From positions 1-64,000 of the forward strand of contig JAJFTI010000017.1 in NCBI GenBank assembly GCA_021373115.1: a DNA stretch of 64,000 nt, read 5' to 3'. A program made the position numbers and the translations under genes. Each line of letters opens with the position of its first letter. Position 1 is the first letter of the stretch. The notes under the pieces were generated by a model, which did no database searches, had not been told where the DNA came from, and worked only from the letters and a program-made list of their open reading frames with translations. This DNA comes from Eubacteriales bacterium. Its GTDB lineage: Bacteria > Bacillota > Clostridia > Christensenellales > CAG-138. Positions 16,429 to 24,766 of this stretch are shown in pieces.

Positions 16429-18444
16429 TTAGTTGCTTTTTAACACTACGTCGAGCAGCGCGTCGTCCGCCAAATACGGCAGCGTGATGTGCGACCGTTC
16501 GCCTTCGCGTTCATTATACCGCGCGGCGGTGAGGAGTGCACCCTCGTTTCCTGCCCAGCTTCTCCGGGCGACTCCGCCCATTACGTCCCAGAGGATCGCG
16601 CTCTCGATAATTGCGTCCACGCGCGCGCTGCCGTCAAGCAGCAGCCCAAACCCACCGTTGATCGCCTTGCCGATGCCGACCCCGCCGCCGTTGTGCAGCG
16701 CGCAGAGCGTCATGCCGCGCGCGGCGTTGCCCGCAAAGCATTGCACCGCCATATCCGCCATCACGTTGCTGCCGTCCTTGATGTTTGCCGTTTCGCGAAA
16801 GGGCGAGTCCGTGCCGGAGACGTCGTGATGGTCGCGGCCCAGCATCACGGGGCCAATCTCGCCGCGGCGCACCATGCCGTTGAACTTCAGTGCGATCCGG
16901 CGGCGGCCTTCCTCGTCCTGATAGAGAATACGCGCCTCGGTGCCGACCACAAGGCGGTTTTGCTCCGCGTCCCGAATCCAGACATAGTTGTCACGATCCT
17001 GCCAGCAGCGGTTCGGATCGATGCAGTCCATCGCCGCGCGGTCGGTCTTCACAAGGTCTTCATGCCGGCCGGAGAGGCAGACCCAGCGGAACGGGCCGTA
17101 GCCATAGTCGAAAAGAAGCGGCCCCATCACGTCCTCCACATAGGAGGGAAGAACGAAGCCGTCCTTCGTGTCGATACCGTTTTTCGCAACCGCCGTCACA
17201 CCCGCGTCGAACACGGCCTTGAGAAACGAGTTGCCGTAGTCGAAGAAGCGTGTCCCGCGCGCGGCGAGCAACGTAATTGCCGCGTAGTGCCGCCGGAGCG
17301 ACGCGTCAACCAATTGCCCGAACGCCGCGCGGTCGCGGTGCAGCAGTTCCGTGCGCTCGTTAAAGGTGAGTTCGGCGGGGCAGTAACCGCCGTTGTATGC
17401 ATTGTGGCAGGAGGTCTGGTCGCTGAGCAGGTCGATGGCGAAGCCTCGCGCAATCGCCGCTTCCAGCAGGTCCACGATGTTGCCGTGGTAGGCGATGGAG
17501 ATGCCCGCCCGCTTGCTTCGATATTCGTTCGCGAGCGAAAACACCCGATCCAGATCGTCGGACACTGTGTCAACCCAACCTTGGTCGAGCCGTGTTTGAA
17601 TGCGGGAGCGATCCACCTCGGCAAAGACGCCTACCGCGCGGGCGATGGCCGCCGCCTTTGGCTGCGCGCCACTCATGCCGCCAAGCCCCGAGGAAACAAA
17701 GACGCGTCCGGCCAGATCGCCGTTTGCCGGCACGCCGAGGTATTTTCGCCCGACGCCGAGAATCGTGTTGAACGTTCCGTGGACAATACCCTGCGGGCCG
17801 ATGTACATCCAGCCGCCCGCGGTCATCTGCCCGTAGTTGGCAACGCCCATCTGCTCGGCAATCTCCCAGTCGTCCGGATTGTCGAACAGGCCGACCATGA
17901 GCGCGTTGGTTAAGATCACACGCGGCGCGTCTGTTCGGCTCGGAAACAATCCGACCGGATGGCCGGATTCCAGCACGAGCGTCTGCTCATCCGTCAGTTC
18001 TTCGAGGTACCGCTTGATCAGCCGGTACTGCAGCCAGTTCTGGCAAACCTGACCCGTTTCGCCGTAGGTAACGAGTTCGTAGGGGTACAGCGCGACGTCG
18101 AAGTCGAGGTTGTTGTCGATCATTACCTGAAACGCCTTGCCCGCGAGACACCTGCCCTTATATGCGTCGATGGGTTTTCCGTAAATGCGGCCTTCCGGGC
18201 GGTAGCGGTAGGCATAGATGCGCCCGCGCGTTTTCAGTTCGGCTAAAAATTCCGGCGCGAGGAATTCATGCAGCGCCTGCGGAACATAGCGAAGCGCATT
18301 TTTCAGCGCTTGCCGCGTCTGCGCGGGGGAGAGGCGGTAGCCGCGATCCGGCGCGCGCCGTTTCGTCGGGTCAAACACCGGTTCGGGCGGAAGATCCGCG
18401 CCGAGGGAAATCGTCGCCGCCCGCCGGATTTCTTCGTTCGTCAT
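16429..18444 (-). CDS. hutU: Urocanate hydratase HutU
   Basis: HutU adds water to urocanate using a tightly bound NAD+, the second step of histidine degradation. At 671 residues it belongs to the long form of the family (Bacillus-type enzymes are nearer 550). YIGPQGIVHGTF, FVSSGLGGMSGAQPKAA with the NAD-binding glycines, DQTSCHNAYNGGYCP and GDHHDVSGTDSP-like segments are present (here GRDHHDVSGTDSPFRETANI). The start ATG is 15 bases after the hutH stop. It is the second gene of hutH-hutU-ftcD-hutI. Confidence 0.95.
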   Translation of the reverse strand: MTNEEIRRAATISLGADLPPEPVFDPTKRRAPDRGYRLSPAQTRQALKNALRYVPQALHEFLAPEFLAELKTRGRIYAYRYRPEGRIYGKPIDAYKGRCLAGKAFQVMIDNNLDFDVALYPYELVTYGETGQVCQNWLQYRLIKRYLEELTDEQTLVLESGHPVGLFPSRTDAPRVILTNALMVGLFDNPDDWEIAEQMGVANYGQMTAGGWMYIGPQGIVHGTFNTILGVGRKYLGVPANGDLAGRVFVSSGLGGMSGAQPKAAAIARAVGVFAEVDRSRIQTRLDQGWVDTVSDDLDRVFSLANEYRSKRAGISIAYHGNIVDLLEAAIARGFAIDLLSDQTSCHNAYNGGYCPAELTFNERTELLHRDRAAFGQLVDASLRRHYAAITLLAARGTRFFDYGNSFLKAVFDAGVTAVAKNGIDTKDGFVLPSYVEDVMGPLLFDYGYGPFRWVCLSGRHEDLVKTDRAAMDCIDPNRCWQDRDNYVWIRDAEQNRLVVGTEARILYQDEEGRRRIALKFNGMVRRGEIGPVMLGRDHHDVSGTDSPFRETANIKDGSNVMADMAVQCFAGNAARGMTLCALHNGGGVGIGKAINGGFGLLLDGSARVDAIIESAILWDVMGGVARRSWAGNEGALLTAARYNEREGERSHITLPYLADDALLDVVLKSN

Positions 18445-18459
18445 AGAAAACCCTCCCGA

Positions 18460-19983
18460 TTAATGCATTTCGCCGGTGATCGCCTCCACGGCGGGGATCA
18501 GCGCGCCGTTGCGGACAATGTGCTCGCAGCGCGCCATCTGCTCGTACATGACCACGTCCCGCTCAATGGGCGGCACGGCGGCGCGCAGCACGTCGTAAGC
18601 CGCGCGGGTCGCGGGCGCGAGCTTGTCCGCGCCGAGCATGCTCAGCGCCTGCCCCGCCGCAAAGAGCTCTATGGCAAGCACGCGCTGGACGTTGTTCAGG
18701 ATCTCCGCCGCCTTTCGCGCGGCGATGGTGCCCATGCTCACATGATCCTCCTGATTGGCGGAGGACGGAATCGAATCCACGCTCGCGGGGTGCGCGAGAA
18801 TCTTGTTTTCGGAAACCAACGCCGCCGCCGCGTACTGGGCAATCATGAAGCCGGAATTCAGGCCGCCGTTCGGCGTTAAAAACGCGGGCAGGCCGTTGTT
18901 GAGATAGGGGTTGACGAGCCGTTCCGTGCGCCGCTCGGAGACGTTTGCCAGCTCCGAAAGCGCAATACCGAGAAAGTCGAACGCGAGCGCCATCGGCTGG
19001 CCGTGGAAGTTGCCGCCGGGGATGACGTCGCCTTCCTCCGGAAAGATCAGCGGATTGTCGGTCACGGAGTTTATTTCGCAGTTGACGGCATCGATTACAT
19101 ATTGAATCGCATCCCGGCTCGCGCCGTGGATCTGCGGAATACAGCGAATGGAATACGCGTCCTGTACCTTGCCGGGCTGATGCGGGTGGCTCAGCGAACT
19201 GCCGCCGAGCAGCGCGCGCAGGTTTTCGGCGCAGGCGATCTGCCCCGGGTGCGGACGCAGCAGGTGAATGCGCTCGTCAAACGCGGTGGTCACGCAACTC
19301 TGCGCTTCGCAGGAGAGCGCGGCGATGATATCTGCTGTTTTTAAAAACTGTACGGCGTCCTGCGCGCAGAGCCCGCCGATGGCGGTCATCACCTGCGTGC
19401 CGTTGATCAGCGCGAGGCCCTCCTTTGCGGCGAGCGAAATGATCGCGATATCCGCGCGGCGCATTGCTTCCGCGCCGGAAAGCGTTTCGCCCCGGTACTC
19501 CGCCTGCCCTTCGCCGATCATGGGCAACACCATGTGCGACAGCGGCACAAGATCGCCGCTTGCGCCGAGGCTGCCTTTTTCCGGAATGACGGGGTGCACA
19601 CCGCGGTTGAGCATGGCGAGCAGCGTTTCCATCGTTGAGAGGCGAATGCCGGAGTAGCCCCGCGCGAGTGCGTTGAGCCGAAGCAGCATAACGGCGCGGA
19701 CGGCTTCCCGCGGCAGGGGCTCGCCCGTGCCGCAGGCGTGGCTGACAATGAGATTCCGCTGCAACAGCTCGGTGTCCTCATCCGCAATCCGTTTTTCGGC
19801 GAATTTGCCAAAGCCGGTGGTCAGGCCGTAGATGGCCGAGCCGCTTAACAGCATCTGCTCCACCGCCGCGCGGGAGCGGTCGATTGCGGCTTTCGCGCTC
19901 TGTGACAGGATGGCTGGTTCATCGTTTCTCGATACGCGGAGAACTTCCGCTAACGTCAGGTCTGTTCCGTTCAGTTCGATCAT
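18460..19983 (-). CDS. hutH: Histidine ammonia-lyase HutH
   Basis: HutH removes ammonia from L-histidine to give trans-urocanate, the first step of the pathway. The 507-residue protein has the residues that self-cyclise to the MIO cofactor, A141-S142-G143 in KGSLGASGDLVPLSH, the catalytic-tyrosine loop IYGLTTGFGKF at residues 51-61, and the SSANQEDHVSMG segment. A GGACGGAGC site precedes the ATG. It is the first gene of a four-gene operon that converts histidine to glutamate, ammonia and formimino-THF. A sigma-A-like promoter lies just upstream. No dedicated hut regulator or histidine permease is within the window. Confidence 0.96.
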   Translation of the reverse strand: MIELNGTDLTLAEVLRVSRNDEPAILSQSAKAAIDRSRAAVEQMLLSGSAIYGLTTGFGKFAEKRIADEDTELLQRNLIVSHACGTGEPLPREAVRAVMLLRLNALARGYSGIRLSTMETLLAMLNRGVHPVIPEKGSLGASGDLVPLSHMVLPMIGEGQAEYRGETLSGAEAMRRADIAIISLAAKEGLALINGTQVMTAIGGLCAQDAVQFLKTADIIAALSCEAQSCVTTAFDERIHLLRPHPGQIACAENLRALLGGSSLSHPHQPGKVQDAYSIRCIPQIHGASRDAIQYVIDAVNCEINSVTDNPLIFPEEGDVIPGGNFHGQPMALAFDFLGIALSELANVSERRTERLVNPYLNNGLPAFLTPNGGLNSGFMIAQYAAAALVSENKILAHPASVDSIPSSANQEDHVSMGTIAARKAAEILNNVQRVLAIELFAAGQALSMLGADKLAPATRAAYDVLRAAVPPIERDVVMYEQMARCEHIVRNGALIPAVEAITGEMH

Positions 19984-20025
19984 GCTATTGCTCCGTCCAA
20001 CGATTTATCCTTGCCGGATACGTTG

Positions 20026-20054
20026 AGTCTATCCTGCATAATCATCCGCGTCAA
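20026..20054 (-). promoter_or_regulatory. Candidate hut operon promoter
   Basis: On the minus strand TTGACG and TAGACT are separated by exactly 17 bases, about 45 bases before the hutH start codon. Confidence 0.5.
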
Positions 20055-20175
20055 TACAGAATGAAAAAAAGTAAGAACGTCGAAAAACGTCTTGATTTAA
20101 GGCTTTTTTCATGCGCAACTGCATCATGCTAAAGTGTATAACATGGTGGATTCCGCATGTAACATAGTCACGGTA

Positions 20176-20202
20176 TTGCGCGGTCAAGAGCGGTATTATA
20201 AT
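20176..20202 (+). promoter_or_regulatory. Candidate trx promoter
   Basis: A perfect TATAAT at 20197-20202 lies 33 bases before the thioredoxin start; TTGCGC at 20176-20181 is the best -35 box, with a short 15-base spacer. Confidence 0.45.
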
Positions 20203-20235
20203 GACATAAACATAACGAGCAAAGGAGCTGCCACA

Positions 20236-20544
20236 ATGTCTGTTCAAACCATCACGAAGGATAACTTCGATTCCGAAGTATTAAAAGAAAGCAAAACCGT
20301 ACTTCTCGACTTTTGGGCCAGCTGGTGTGGTCCCTGCAGGATGGTTTCGCCCATCATAGACGAGATTGCCACCGAACGCGGTGATTTGAAGGTTGGCAAG
20401 GTCAATGTGGACGAACAGCCGGAACTCGCTGCCAAGTTTGGCGTTATGAGCATCCCCACGCTCATCGTCATGAAGGACGGCAAAGTCGTCAACCAGACGG
20501 CCGGCGCGCGTCCGAAGCCCCAGATTCTCTCCTTGATTCCGTAA
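20236..20544 (+). CDS. trxA: Thioredoxin
   Basis: A 102-residue cytoplasmic thioredoxin with the redox motif WCGPC (cysteines 31 and 34), the buried aspartate of LLDFWASW and the cis-proline loop MSIPTLIVMKDG. It would pass electrons from thioredoxin reductase (a trxB gene is at 57.7 kb) to ribonucleotide reductase, peroxiredoxins and others. The C-terminal helix is a few residues shorter than in most thioredoxins. AAAGGAG precedes the ATG. The gene is monocistronic: its own TATAAT promoter lies upstream and a strong terminator follows. Confidence 0.94.
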   Translation: MSVQTITKDNFDSEVLKESKTVLLDFWASWCGPCRMVSPIIDEIATERGDLKVGKVNVDEQPELAAKFGVMSIPTLIVMKDGKVVNQTAGARPKPQILSLIP

Positions 20545-20557
20545 AGGCAAGCAACAC

Positions 20558-20593
20558 GAAAGCGCCGTCCGGCTCCACCCGGACGGCGCTTTC
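20558..20593. terminator. Strong terminator after trx
   Basis: GAAAGCGCCGTCCGG (20558-20572) pairs perfectly with CCGGACGGCGCTTTC (20579-20593). It separates trx from the convergent Crp/Fnr gene. Confidence 0.85.
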
Positions 20594-20637
20594 GCAAGCC
20601 CGTATTTTCGGCGAAATCACCGGAGCGCCGAATGGAT

Positions 20638-21294
20638 CTATTCCGACAGCTCCGTCAGCTTTGCGTGGTCAGTCAGCGTAACGCCGCCGCGCGAAAGCGA
20701 GACCATATTTTCTTCCTGAAAGTATTTCAGCATTCGCGTAACAACCTCGCGCGCGGTGCCCATGTGGTTGGCGATTCGCTCGTGCGTAATTTCGAGCGTA
20801 TTGCTGCCCTCAATGGTGCTTTCTTCGAGCAGGAAGGTTGCAAGGCGCGCGTTGAACCGTTTAAAGAGAATTTGGTCCATGAGCCACATCACCTCGGAAA
20901 AACGCGACGCGAGAAGCTGGCAGGTGTAGTTTGCCAGCGGCGCGCTGCGCTCCATGACCGTGTGATAGGTTTCCTGCTGAATCAGCCAGATTTCGGAATC
21001 CTTTTCCGTCTCGATCGTCACTTCAAAACGGATGCTGGACATCATACACGCGGCGGAGAAGAGGCAGATGTCGCGTTCCAGCAGGCGGTAGAGCGTAACC
21101 TCTTTTCCTTCGTCCGAAACGATATAGGACCGGAGCTGGCCGCTCTTGATGACAAGCACGCCGATGCAGTCCGCCGAGCCGTTATGGAGAATGGTTCCCT
21201 TTGGAACGTTGCGAAAGGTCGCGGCTTCTTCGAGCGCGCGCTGGTCTTCCCAGGAAAGCTGTTTCCAAATTGGCAGATATGCGTCGAGTCCCAT
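20638..21294 (-). CDS. Crp/Fnr-family transcriptional regulator
   Basis: A 218-residue regulator with an N-terminal cyclic-nucleotide-binding-type sensor domain (RNVPKGTILHNGSADCIGVL and GQLRSYIVSDEGKEVTLYRL) and a C-terminal winged helix in which ITHERIANHMGTAREVVTRM is the recognition helix. The sensor contains several cysteines (in DCIG and DICLFSAACMM), but the usual Fnr [4Fe-4S] pattern is not obvious. ATG 21294 follows GGGAGGGAAG at good spacing; an upstream in-frame ATG at 21312 has no such site. It is divergent from the superoxide reductase gene, which makes a redox-stress role plausible but unproven. Confidence 0.9.
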   Translation of the reverse strand: MGLDAYLPIWKQLSWEDQRALEEAATFRNVPKGTILHNGSADCIGVLVIKSGQLRSYIVSDEGKEVTLYRLLERDICLFSAACMMSSIRFEVTIETEKDSEIWLIQQETYHTVMERSAPLANYTCQLLASRFSEVMWLMDQILFKRFNARLATFLLEESTIEGSNTLEITHERIANHMGTAREVVTRMLKYFQEENMVSLSRGGVTLTDHAKLTELSE

Positions 21295-21433
21295 AACTTC
21301 CCTCCCGGTCATTCTTCTTTCTGATTATAGCGTGTTTTGGATGGTTCTGCTTGTTTTTTTCGTCGCTCGGGAAATAAATACGCCGAAAACGGGAATTGGT
21401 ATATATGACGCTAACAAGAATTATTATTATATA

Positions 21434-21462
21434 GTGACATTATTACAGATTTCGTGTAATAT
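21434..21462 (+). promoter_or_regulatory. Candidate superoxide reductase promoter
   Basis: GTGACA (21434-21439) and TAATAT (21457-21462) with a 17-base spacer, in an AT-rich 280-base gap between the divergent regulator and dfx genes. No long palindrome was found in the gap. Confidence 0.4.
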
Positions 21463-21590
21463 AAGTGATAGTATCGGTTCAAAAATCAGGGTGAGTTCCG
21501 AAATGGATTTCACCGACCGCACCGTTTTTAAAGGACACACGATTCCAGTACGGCACAAAGAAATTAGCAAAGATCAAGGAGGAACTTATT

Positions 21591-21974
21591 ATGTTGTGTG
21601 AAACCCGTTTTTTCCGCTGTGAAATCTGCGGCAACCTCGTTGGATTGATCCATGCCTCCGGCGCTCCCATGACCTGCTGCGGCCAGCACATGACCGAACT
21701 CGTACCCGGCAGCGTGGATGCAAGCCATGAAAAGCACGTTCCCGTGATCAAGGTAGAAGGCGACAAGGCGACGGTGCACATTGGCAGCATCGACCATCCC
21801 ATGCTGGAGGAACACTACATTGAGTGGGTTTATCTGCAGACCGAGGATGGCGGCCAGCGTAAGTGCCTGAAACCCGGCGGCGCGCCCGAAGCGGTCTTTG
21901 CACTGGGCGGCGCCAAGGTCGTCGCGGCGTATGCATACTGCAACCTCCACGGTCTCTGGAAGGCAAACGCATAA
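21591..21974 (+). CDS. dfx: Desulfoferrodoxin (superoxide reductase)
   Basis: A 127-residue two-iron protein that reduces superoxide to peroxide without making oxygen, a typical anaerobe defence. The N-terminal rubredoxin-like centre I uses C10, C13, C29 and C30 (CEIC ... CC). Centre II, the catalytic site, has H49, H69, H75, C117 and H120, matching the known His4-Cys pattern, with the usual EEHYIEWV and AYAYCNLHGLW stretches. AAGGAGG precedes the ATG. It is a single-gene unit between a divergent Crp/Fnr regulator and a terminator. Confidence 0.96.
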   Translation: MLCETRFFRCEICGNLVGLIHASGAPMTCCGQHMTELVPGSVDASHEKHVPVIKVEGDKATVHIGSIDHPMLEEHYIEWVYLQTEDGGQRKCLKPGGAPEAVFALGGAKVVAAYAYCNLHGLWKANA

Positions 21975-22031
21975 CGGCGTTTGCAGGGTTGAATCAAAGC
22001 GATCTTTTTTACAATACATTCGTCTCTATCC

Positions 22032-22058
22032 AATCCCCGCGTTCTTCGCGGGGATTTT
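22032..22058 (+). terminator. Terminator after dfx
   Basis: AATCCCCGCG (22032-22041) pairs perfectly with CGCGGGGATT (22047-22056), followed by TT. Confidence 0.75.
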
Positions 22059-22170
22059 ACTTTTCCGGCATAACGGTGCGGCATTCAGGGTGGCTGGCAA
22101 GGGAAGCATTTTCCATCTGCCGCCCGGCGAAGCGGAACGGATAAGAAGGAAAGCTGTTACTGCGTTGACT

Positions 22171-22185
22171 TGTTACAATGTAACA
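22171..22185. promoter_or_regulatory. Palindromic operator candidate TGTTACAATGTAACA
   Basis: TGTTACA and TGTAACA form a perfect inverted repeat around one base. The half-site TGTTACA recurs at 22327-22333, right after the -10 box of the next promoter. A regulator with this half-site probably controls the lysoplasmalogenase gene; the regulator is not identified. The remainder of the gap 22059-22296 shows nothing else clear. Confidence 0.4.
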
Positions 22186-22296
22186 TGCAGGTTCCAGGAA
22201 CCCCGGAATTCTGCATAATTTGTATCGTGATACGAAAAGGATATCGGGTAAAAAGAGCGAATTTCTTGAAATTCAGCTGAAAGGCGGCTGACTCTA

Positions 22297-22325
22297 TTGT
22301 ATCGGCCACGGCGCACTGTTATAAT
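22297..22325 (+). promoter_or_regulatory. Candidate lysoplasmalogenase promoter
   Basis: TTGTAT (22297-22302) and a perfect TATAAT (22320-22325) with a 17-base spacer. Confidence 0.6.
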
Positions 22326-22404
22326 CTGTTACATAGGAACAGCATCCACGCAGCGTCCATACGCTGAGCCACACCGCACAGGCTTCGAGGGGGGAATAGA
22401 ATCT

Positions 22405-23091
22405 ATGACGCCGCTCATTATTGCCGCGATTGTTTCAGGCTGTGCTGCGGAAGCGGTTTTTATTGTGTTTGAGTATCGAAAGAACTGGCTGCCCGCGCTC
22501 CTGCTGAAAAGCGCGGCATCCGTTCTCTTTTTATTGGTCGGATTTTTGGCCATGCGCCTTTCGGCGGACGCTTCCTATGCGCGGCTGATCTTCATAGGGC
22601 TTGCGCTTGGAGCGGTCGGGGACGTTTGCCTGAACCTGCGCAACCTTTGCGGCGGTCGCGCGCGGCTTGTATTCATGCTGGGTATCGCCGCGTTCCTGCT
22701 GGGGCACTTGTGCTATATTTGGGCGCTGGCCGTGCGCGCGCCGGGAGCGCTGCTCTATGCCGCGATTGCGTGCGTGCCGGTATCCTTCGCGGTGATTCGC
22801 TTCGTCCTGCGGCGCGTCAACGTGGACGGCGCACTCAAGATCTTTGGCGTCATCTATCTGGTAATTGTGCTGCTTATGGCCTGTCTCGCCGTTACGCTGC
22901 TTGTGTTCGATCCGGGCAGCGGCGCGTACCGTCTCTTTGCGCTGGGAGGGCTCCTGTTTGCCGCAAGCGACGTACTGCTGGTACTCAACCAGTTTGGCAA
23001 ACGCGCGTATCCCGCATTTCGGGCGCTGAATCTGTCGCTTTACTACCTTGGCCAGATTGGAATCGCGCTGACCATCGCGCTGATGCGCTGA
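22405..23091 (+). CDS. Lysoplasmalogenase (YhhN/TMEM86 family)
   Basis: A 228-residue membrane protein of about eight transmembrane helices. The conserved acidic motif GLALGAVGDVCLNL, the GLLFAASDVLLVLN segment and the C-terminal SLYYLGQIGIAL are characteristic of the YhhN family, whose studied members cleave the vinyl-ether bond of lysoplasmalogens. This fits an anaerobe with plasmalogen lipids. I chose ATG 22405, after GAGGGGGGAA. It lies just downstream of a good promoter and a TGTTACA-type palindrome. Confidence 0.87.
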   Translation: MTPLIIAAIVSGCAAEAVFIVFEYRKNWLPALLLKSAASVLFLLVGFLAMRLSADASYARLIFIGLALGAVGDVCLNLRNLCGGRARLVFMLGIAAFLLGHLCYIWALAVRAPGALLYAAIACVPVSFAVIRFVLRRVNVDGALKIFGVIYLVIVLLMACLAVTLLVFDPGSGAYRLFALGGLLFAASDVLLVLNQFGKRAYPAFRALNLSLYYLGQIGIALTIALMR

Positions 23092-23233
23092 GTTACCTTT
23101 ACTTCCCCACAAGCGTTTTCTTGCGCTTGCCTGTATAAATCCATGCGGGATGGAAACAAGGCGGTAAACCTTGCGCTGGCGCTGCGCCGCGAAAAAGAAT
23201 CAGGAAGGAAGCCGGTATCGGTTCGTTGGAAGC

Positions 23234-23926
23234 ATGAAACAAAACGGATTAAAAAAATCGTTCGTTCACGTGATTCAGCAGAAGATATTCTCCGGGGAGT
23301 ATTCGATAGGCCAGCAGCTGCCGACGGAACGCGAGCTTGCCGTCCAGATCGGCGTGAGCCGCAGTCTTGTCAATACGGGTATCCTCGAACTGGCAAATCA
23401 GGGGTTCGTGCGCATCCTGCCGCGGCAGGGCACCGTGGTTGCCGACTATAAGCGAAACGGAAACCTGCAGGTGCTCAGCGCGTTGATGAACTGCGACAGC
23501 TACCGCTTCGACGATCAACTGCTGACGAACCTGATTGATCTGCGGCTCCTGATTGAGTGCGAATCCGCGCGCCTTGCTTGCGATCACGCCACCGGCGACG
23601 ACCTTGCCACGCTGACAGCGCTGATACATAGCATGAAAAACAGCACTCCGCCGGAGAACGCGGCGGAACCCATACTGCACTTCCATTATCTTCTGACGCA
23701 GTATTCCGGCAACGCGGTTTATGCGATGACGTTTAAGAGCTTTGAAAGCACGACGCTTCGCTTAATGCGGCAGCATTTGCAGGTTGCGCCGGATCTGCCG
23801 AAGTCCGTCAAGCTGCATGAATCGCTCGTTCACGCGCTGGAATTGCGCGACCCCGAAGCGAGCGCGCTGGGCGTGCGCGCCTGTATCCTGCACGGCGCGG
23901 ACGCGCTGAAAAAGGTTTACGAATAA
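23234..23926 (+). CDS. FadR/GntR-family transcriptional regulator
   Basis: A 230-residue regulator. The winged helix-turn-helix reads QKIFSGEYSIGQQLPTEREL then AVQIGVSRSLVNTGILELAN and a wing FVRILPRQGTVVAD. The C-terminal all-helical FCD domain (RLLIECESARLACDHA, ILHFHYLLTQYSGN, LHESLVHALELRD) probably binds a small carboxylate through a metal, as in other FadR-type proteins. ATG 23234 has only a weak TGGAAG site. Its targets are unknown; the phosphoesterase gene starts 229 bases downstream. Confidence 0.9.
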   Translation: MKQNGLKKSFVHVIQQKIFSGEYSIGQQLPTERELAVQIGVSRSLVNTGILELANQGFVRILPRQGTVVADYKRNGNLQVLSALMNCDSYRFDDQLLTNLIDLRLLIECESARLACDHATGDDLATLTALIHSMKNSTPPENAAEPILHFHYLLTQYSGNAVYAMTFKSFESTTLRLMRQHLQVAPDLPKSVKLHESLVHALELRDPEASALGVRACILHGADALKKVYE

Positions 23927-23983
23927 ACCGCAAGCGGCCTTGGATGCAATCCCGGCGATCGACCCGTTCACCAGCCGTTCGGC

Positions 23984-24005
23984 AAACGCAGCCGGGCGGC
24001 GTTTT
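23984..24005 (+). terminator. Weak terminator-like hairpin after gntR
   Basis: AAACGC (23984-23989) pairs with GCGTTT (23999-24004) with partial inner pairing and a short T-run. The gap 23927-24154 holds nothing else clear. Confidence 0.35.
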
Positions 24006-24154
24006 CTTGTCCGTCTGGTTCCGCTTCTTTACTTTCCACGGGGAAACGTGTATCGTTAAGGGGTCCGGTAAGTTCACGAAAAAGGGCGGTCGGCGGTCGG
24101 CGTACCGCGGGCGCCGCTTGGCGGCATTCAAACAGATTGGTTCGGCAAATCGAA

Positions 24155-24766
24155 ATGAAACTGAAAATTCTTGTGGTATCCGACCATGAAAGCGAATATA
24201 TTTGGGACTTTTTCGACGCGAAGGCATTTCAGGGGGTGGAGGCCGTCGTTTCCTGCGGCGACCTGAAACCGGAATACCTTTCCTTTCTCGTAACCATGAT
24301 ACCCGCGCCGCTTCTTTATGTGCGCGGCAACCACGACGCGCGGTATCGGGAAAACCCGCCCGAGGGGTGCATCGACCTGGAGGAGAAGCCCGCTGTTATC
24401 AAAGGGGTGCGGTTCGTGGGCTTTGGCGGCTGCAAGAGCGATCGGCCCGCGGATAACCACTATTCCGAACGGGAGATGTCCAAGCGTGTTCTGCGCGCGT
24501 CGCTTTCCATGCGAAAGGGGTTTCACGTACTGGTTACGCATGCGCCGGCGGCGGGTCTTGGGGATGGTGACGACCGCTTTCACGAGGGGTTTGAGACGTT
24601 TCGATCCCTGATTGACCGCTACCGGCCGCGCTATCACCTGCACGGGCACCAGCACCTGACCTATTCCATCGGTTCCAAGCGGATTTTGGAATACAACGAC
24701 ACCATCATTGTCAACGGATATAACTACTATATTCTCGATATGGACTTTCCGGAGGGAGACGCATGA
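24155..24766 (+). CDS. Calcineurin-like metallophosphoesterase
   Basis: A 203-residue cytoplasmic phosphoesterase. The metal motifs appear in order: SDHE (residues 9-12), SCGD (33-36), RGNHD (57-61), VTHAP (127-131) and HGHQH (163-167). The first motif is D-x-E here, where most of the superfamily has D-x-H. ATG 24155 has no clear ribosome site, so the exact start is uncertain. The stop overlaps the start of the ParB/BMP fusion gene by four bases (ATGA), so the two proteins are translated together and probably work together. Likely substrates are phosphodiesters such as cyclic or linear nucleotides; that is inference. Confidence 0.9.
   Translation: MKLKILVVSDHESEYIWDFFDAKAFQGVEAVVSCGDLKPEYLSFLVTMIPAPLLYVRGNHDARYRENPPEGCIDLEEKPAVIKGVRFVGFGGCKSDRPADNHYSEREMSKRVLRASLSMRKGFHVLVTHAPAAGLGDGDDRFHEGFETFRSLIDRYRPRYHLHGHQHLTYSIGSKRILEYNDTIIVNGYNYYILDMDFPEGDA

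Noticed and set aside
16489..17913. A 474-codon open frame antisense to hutU
   Set aside because: Shadow frame with no domain, opposite a well-supported gene.
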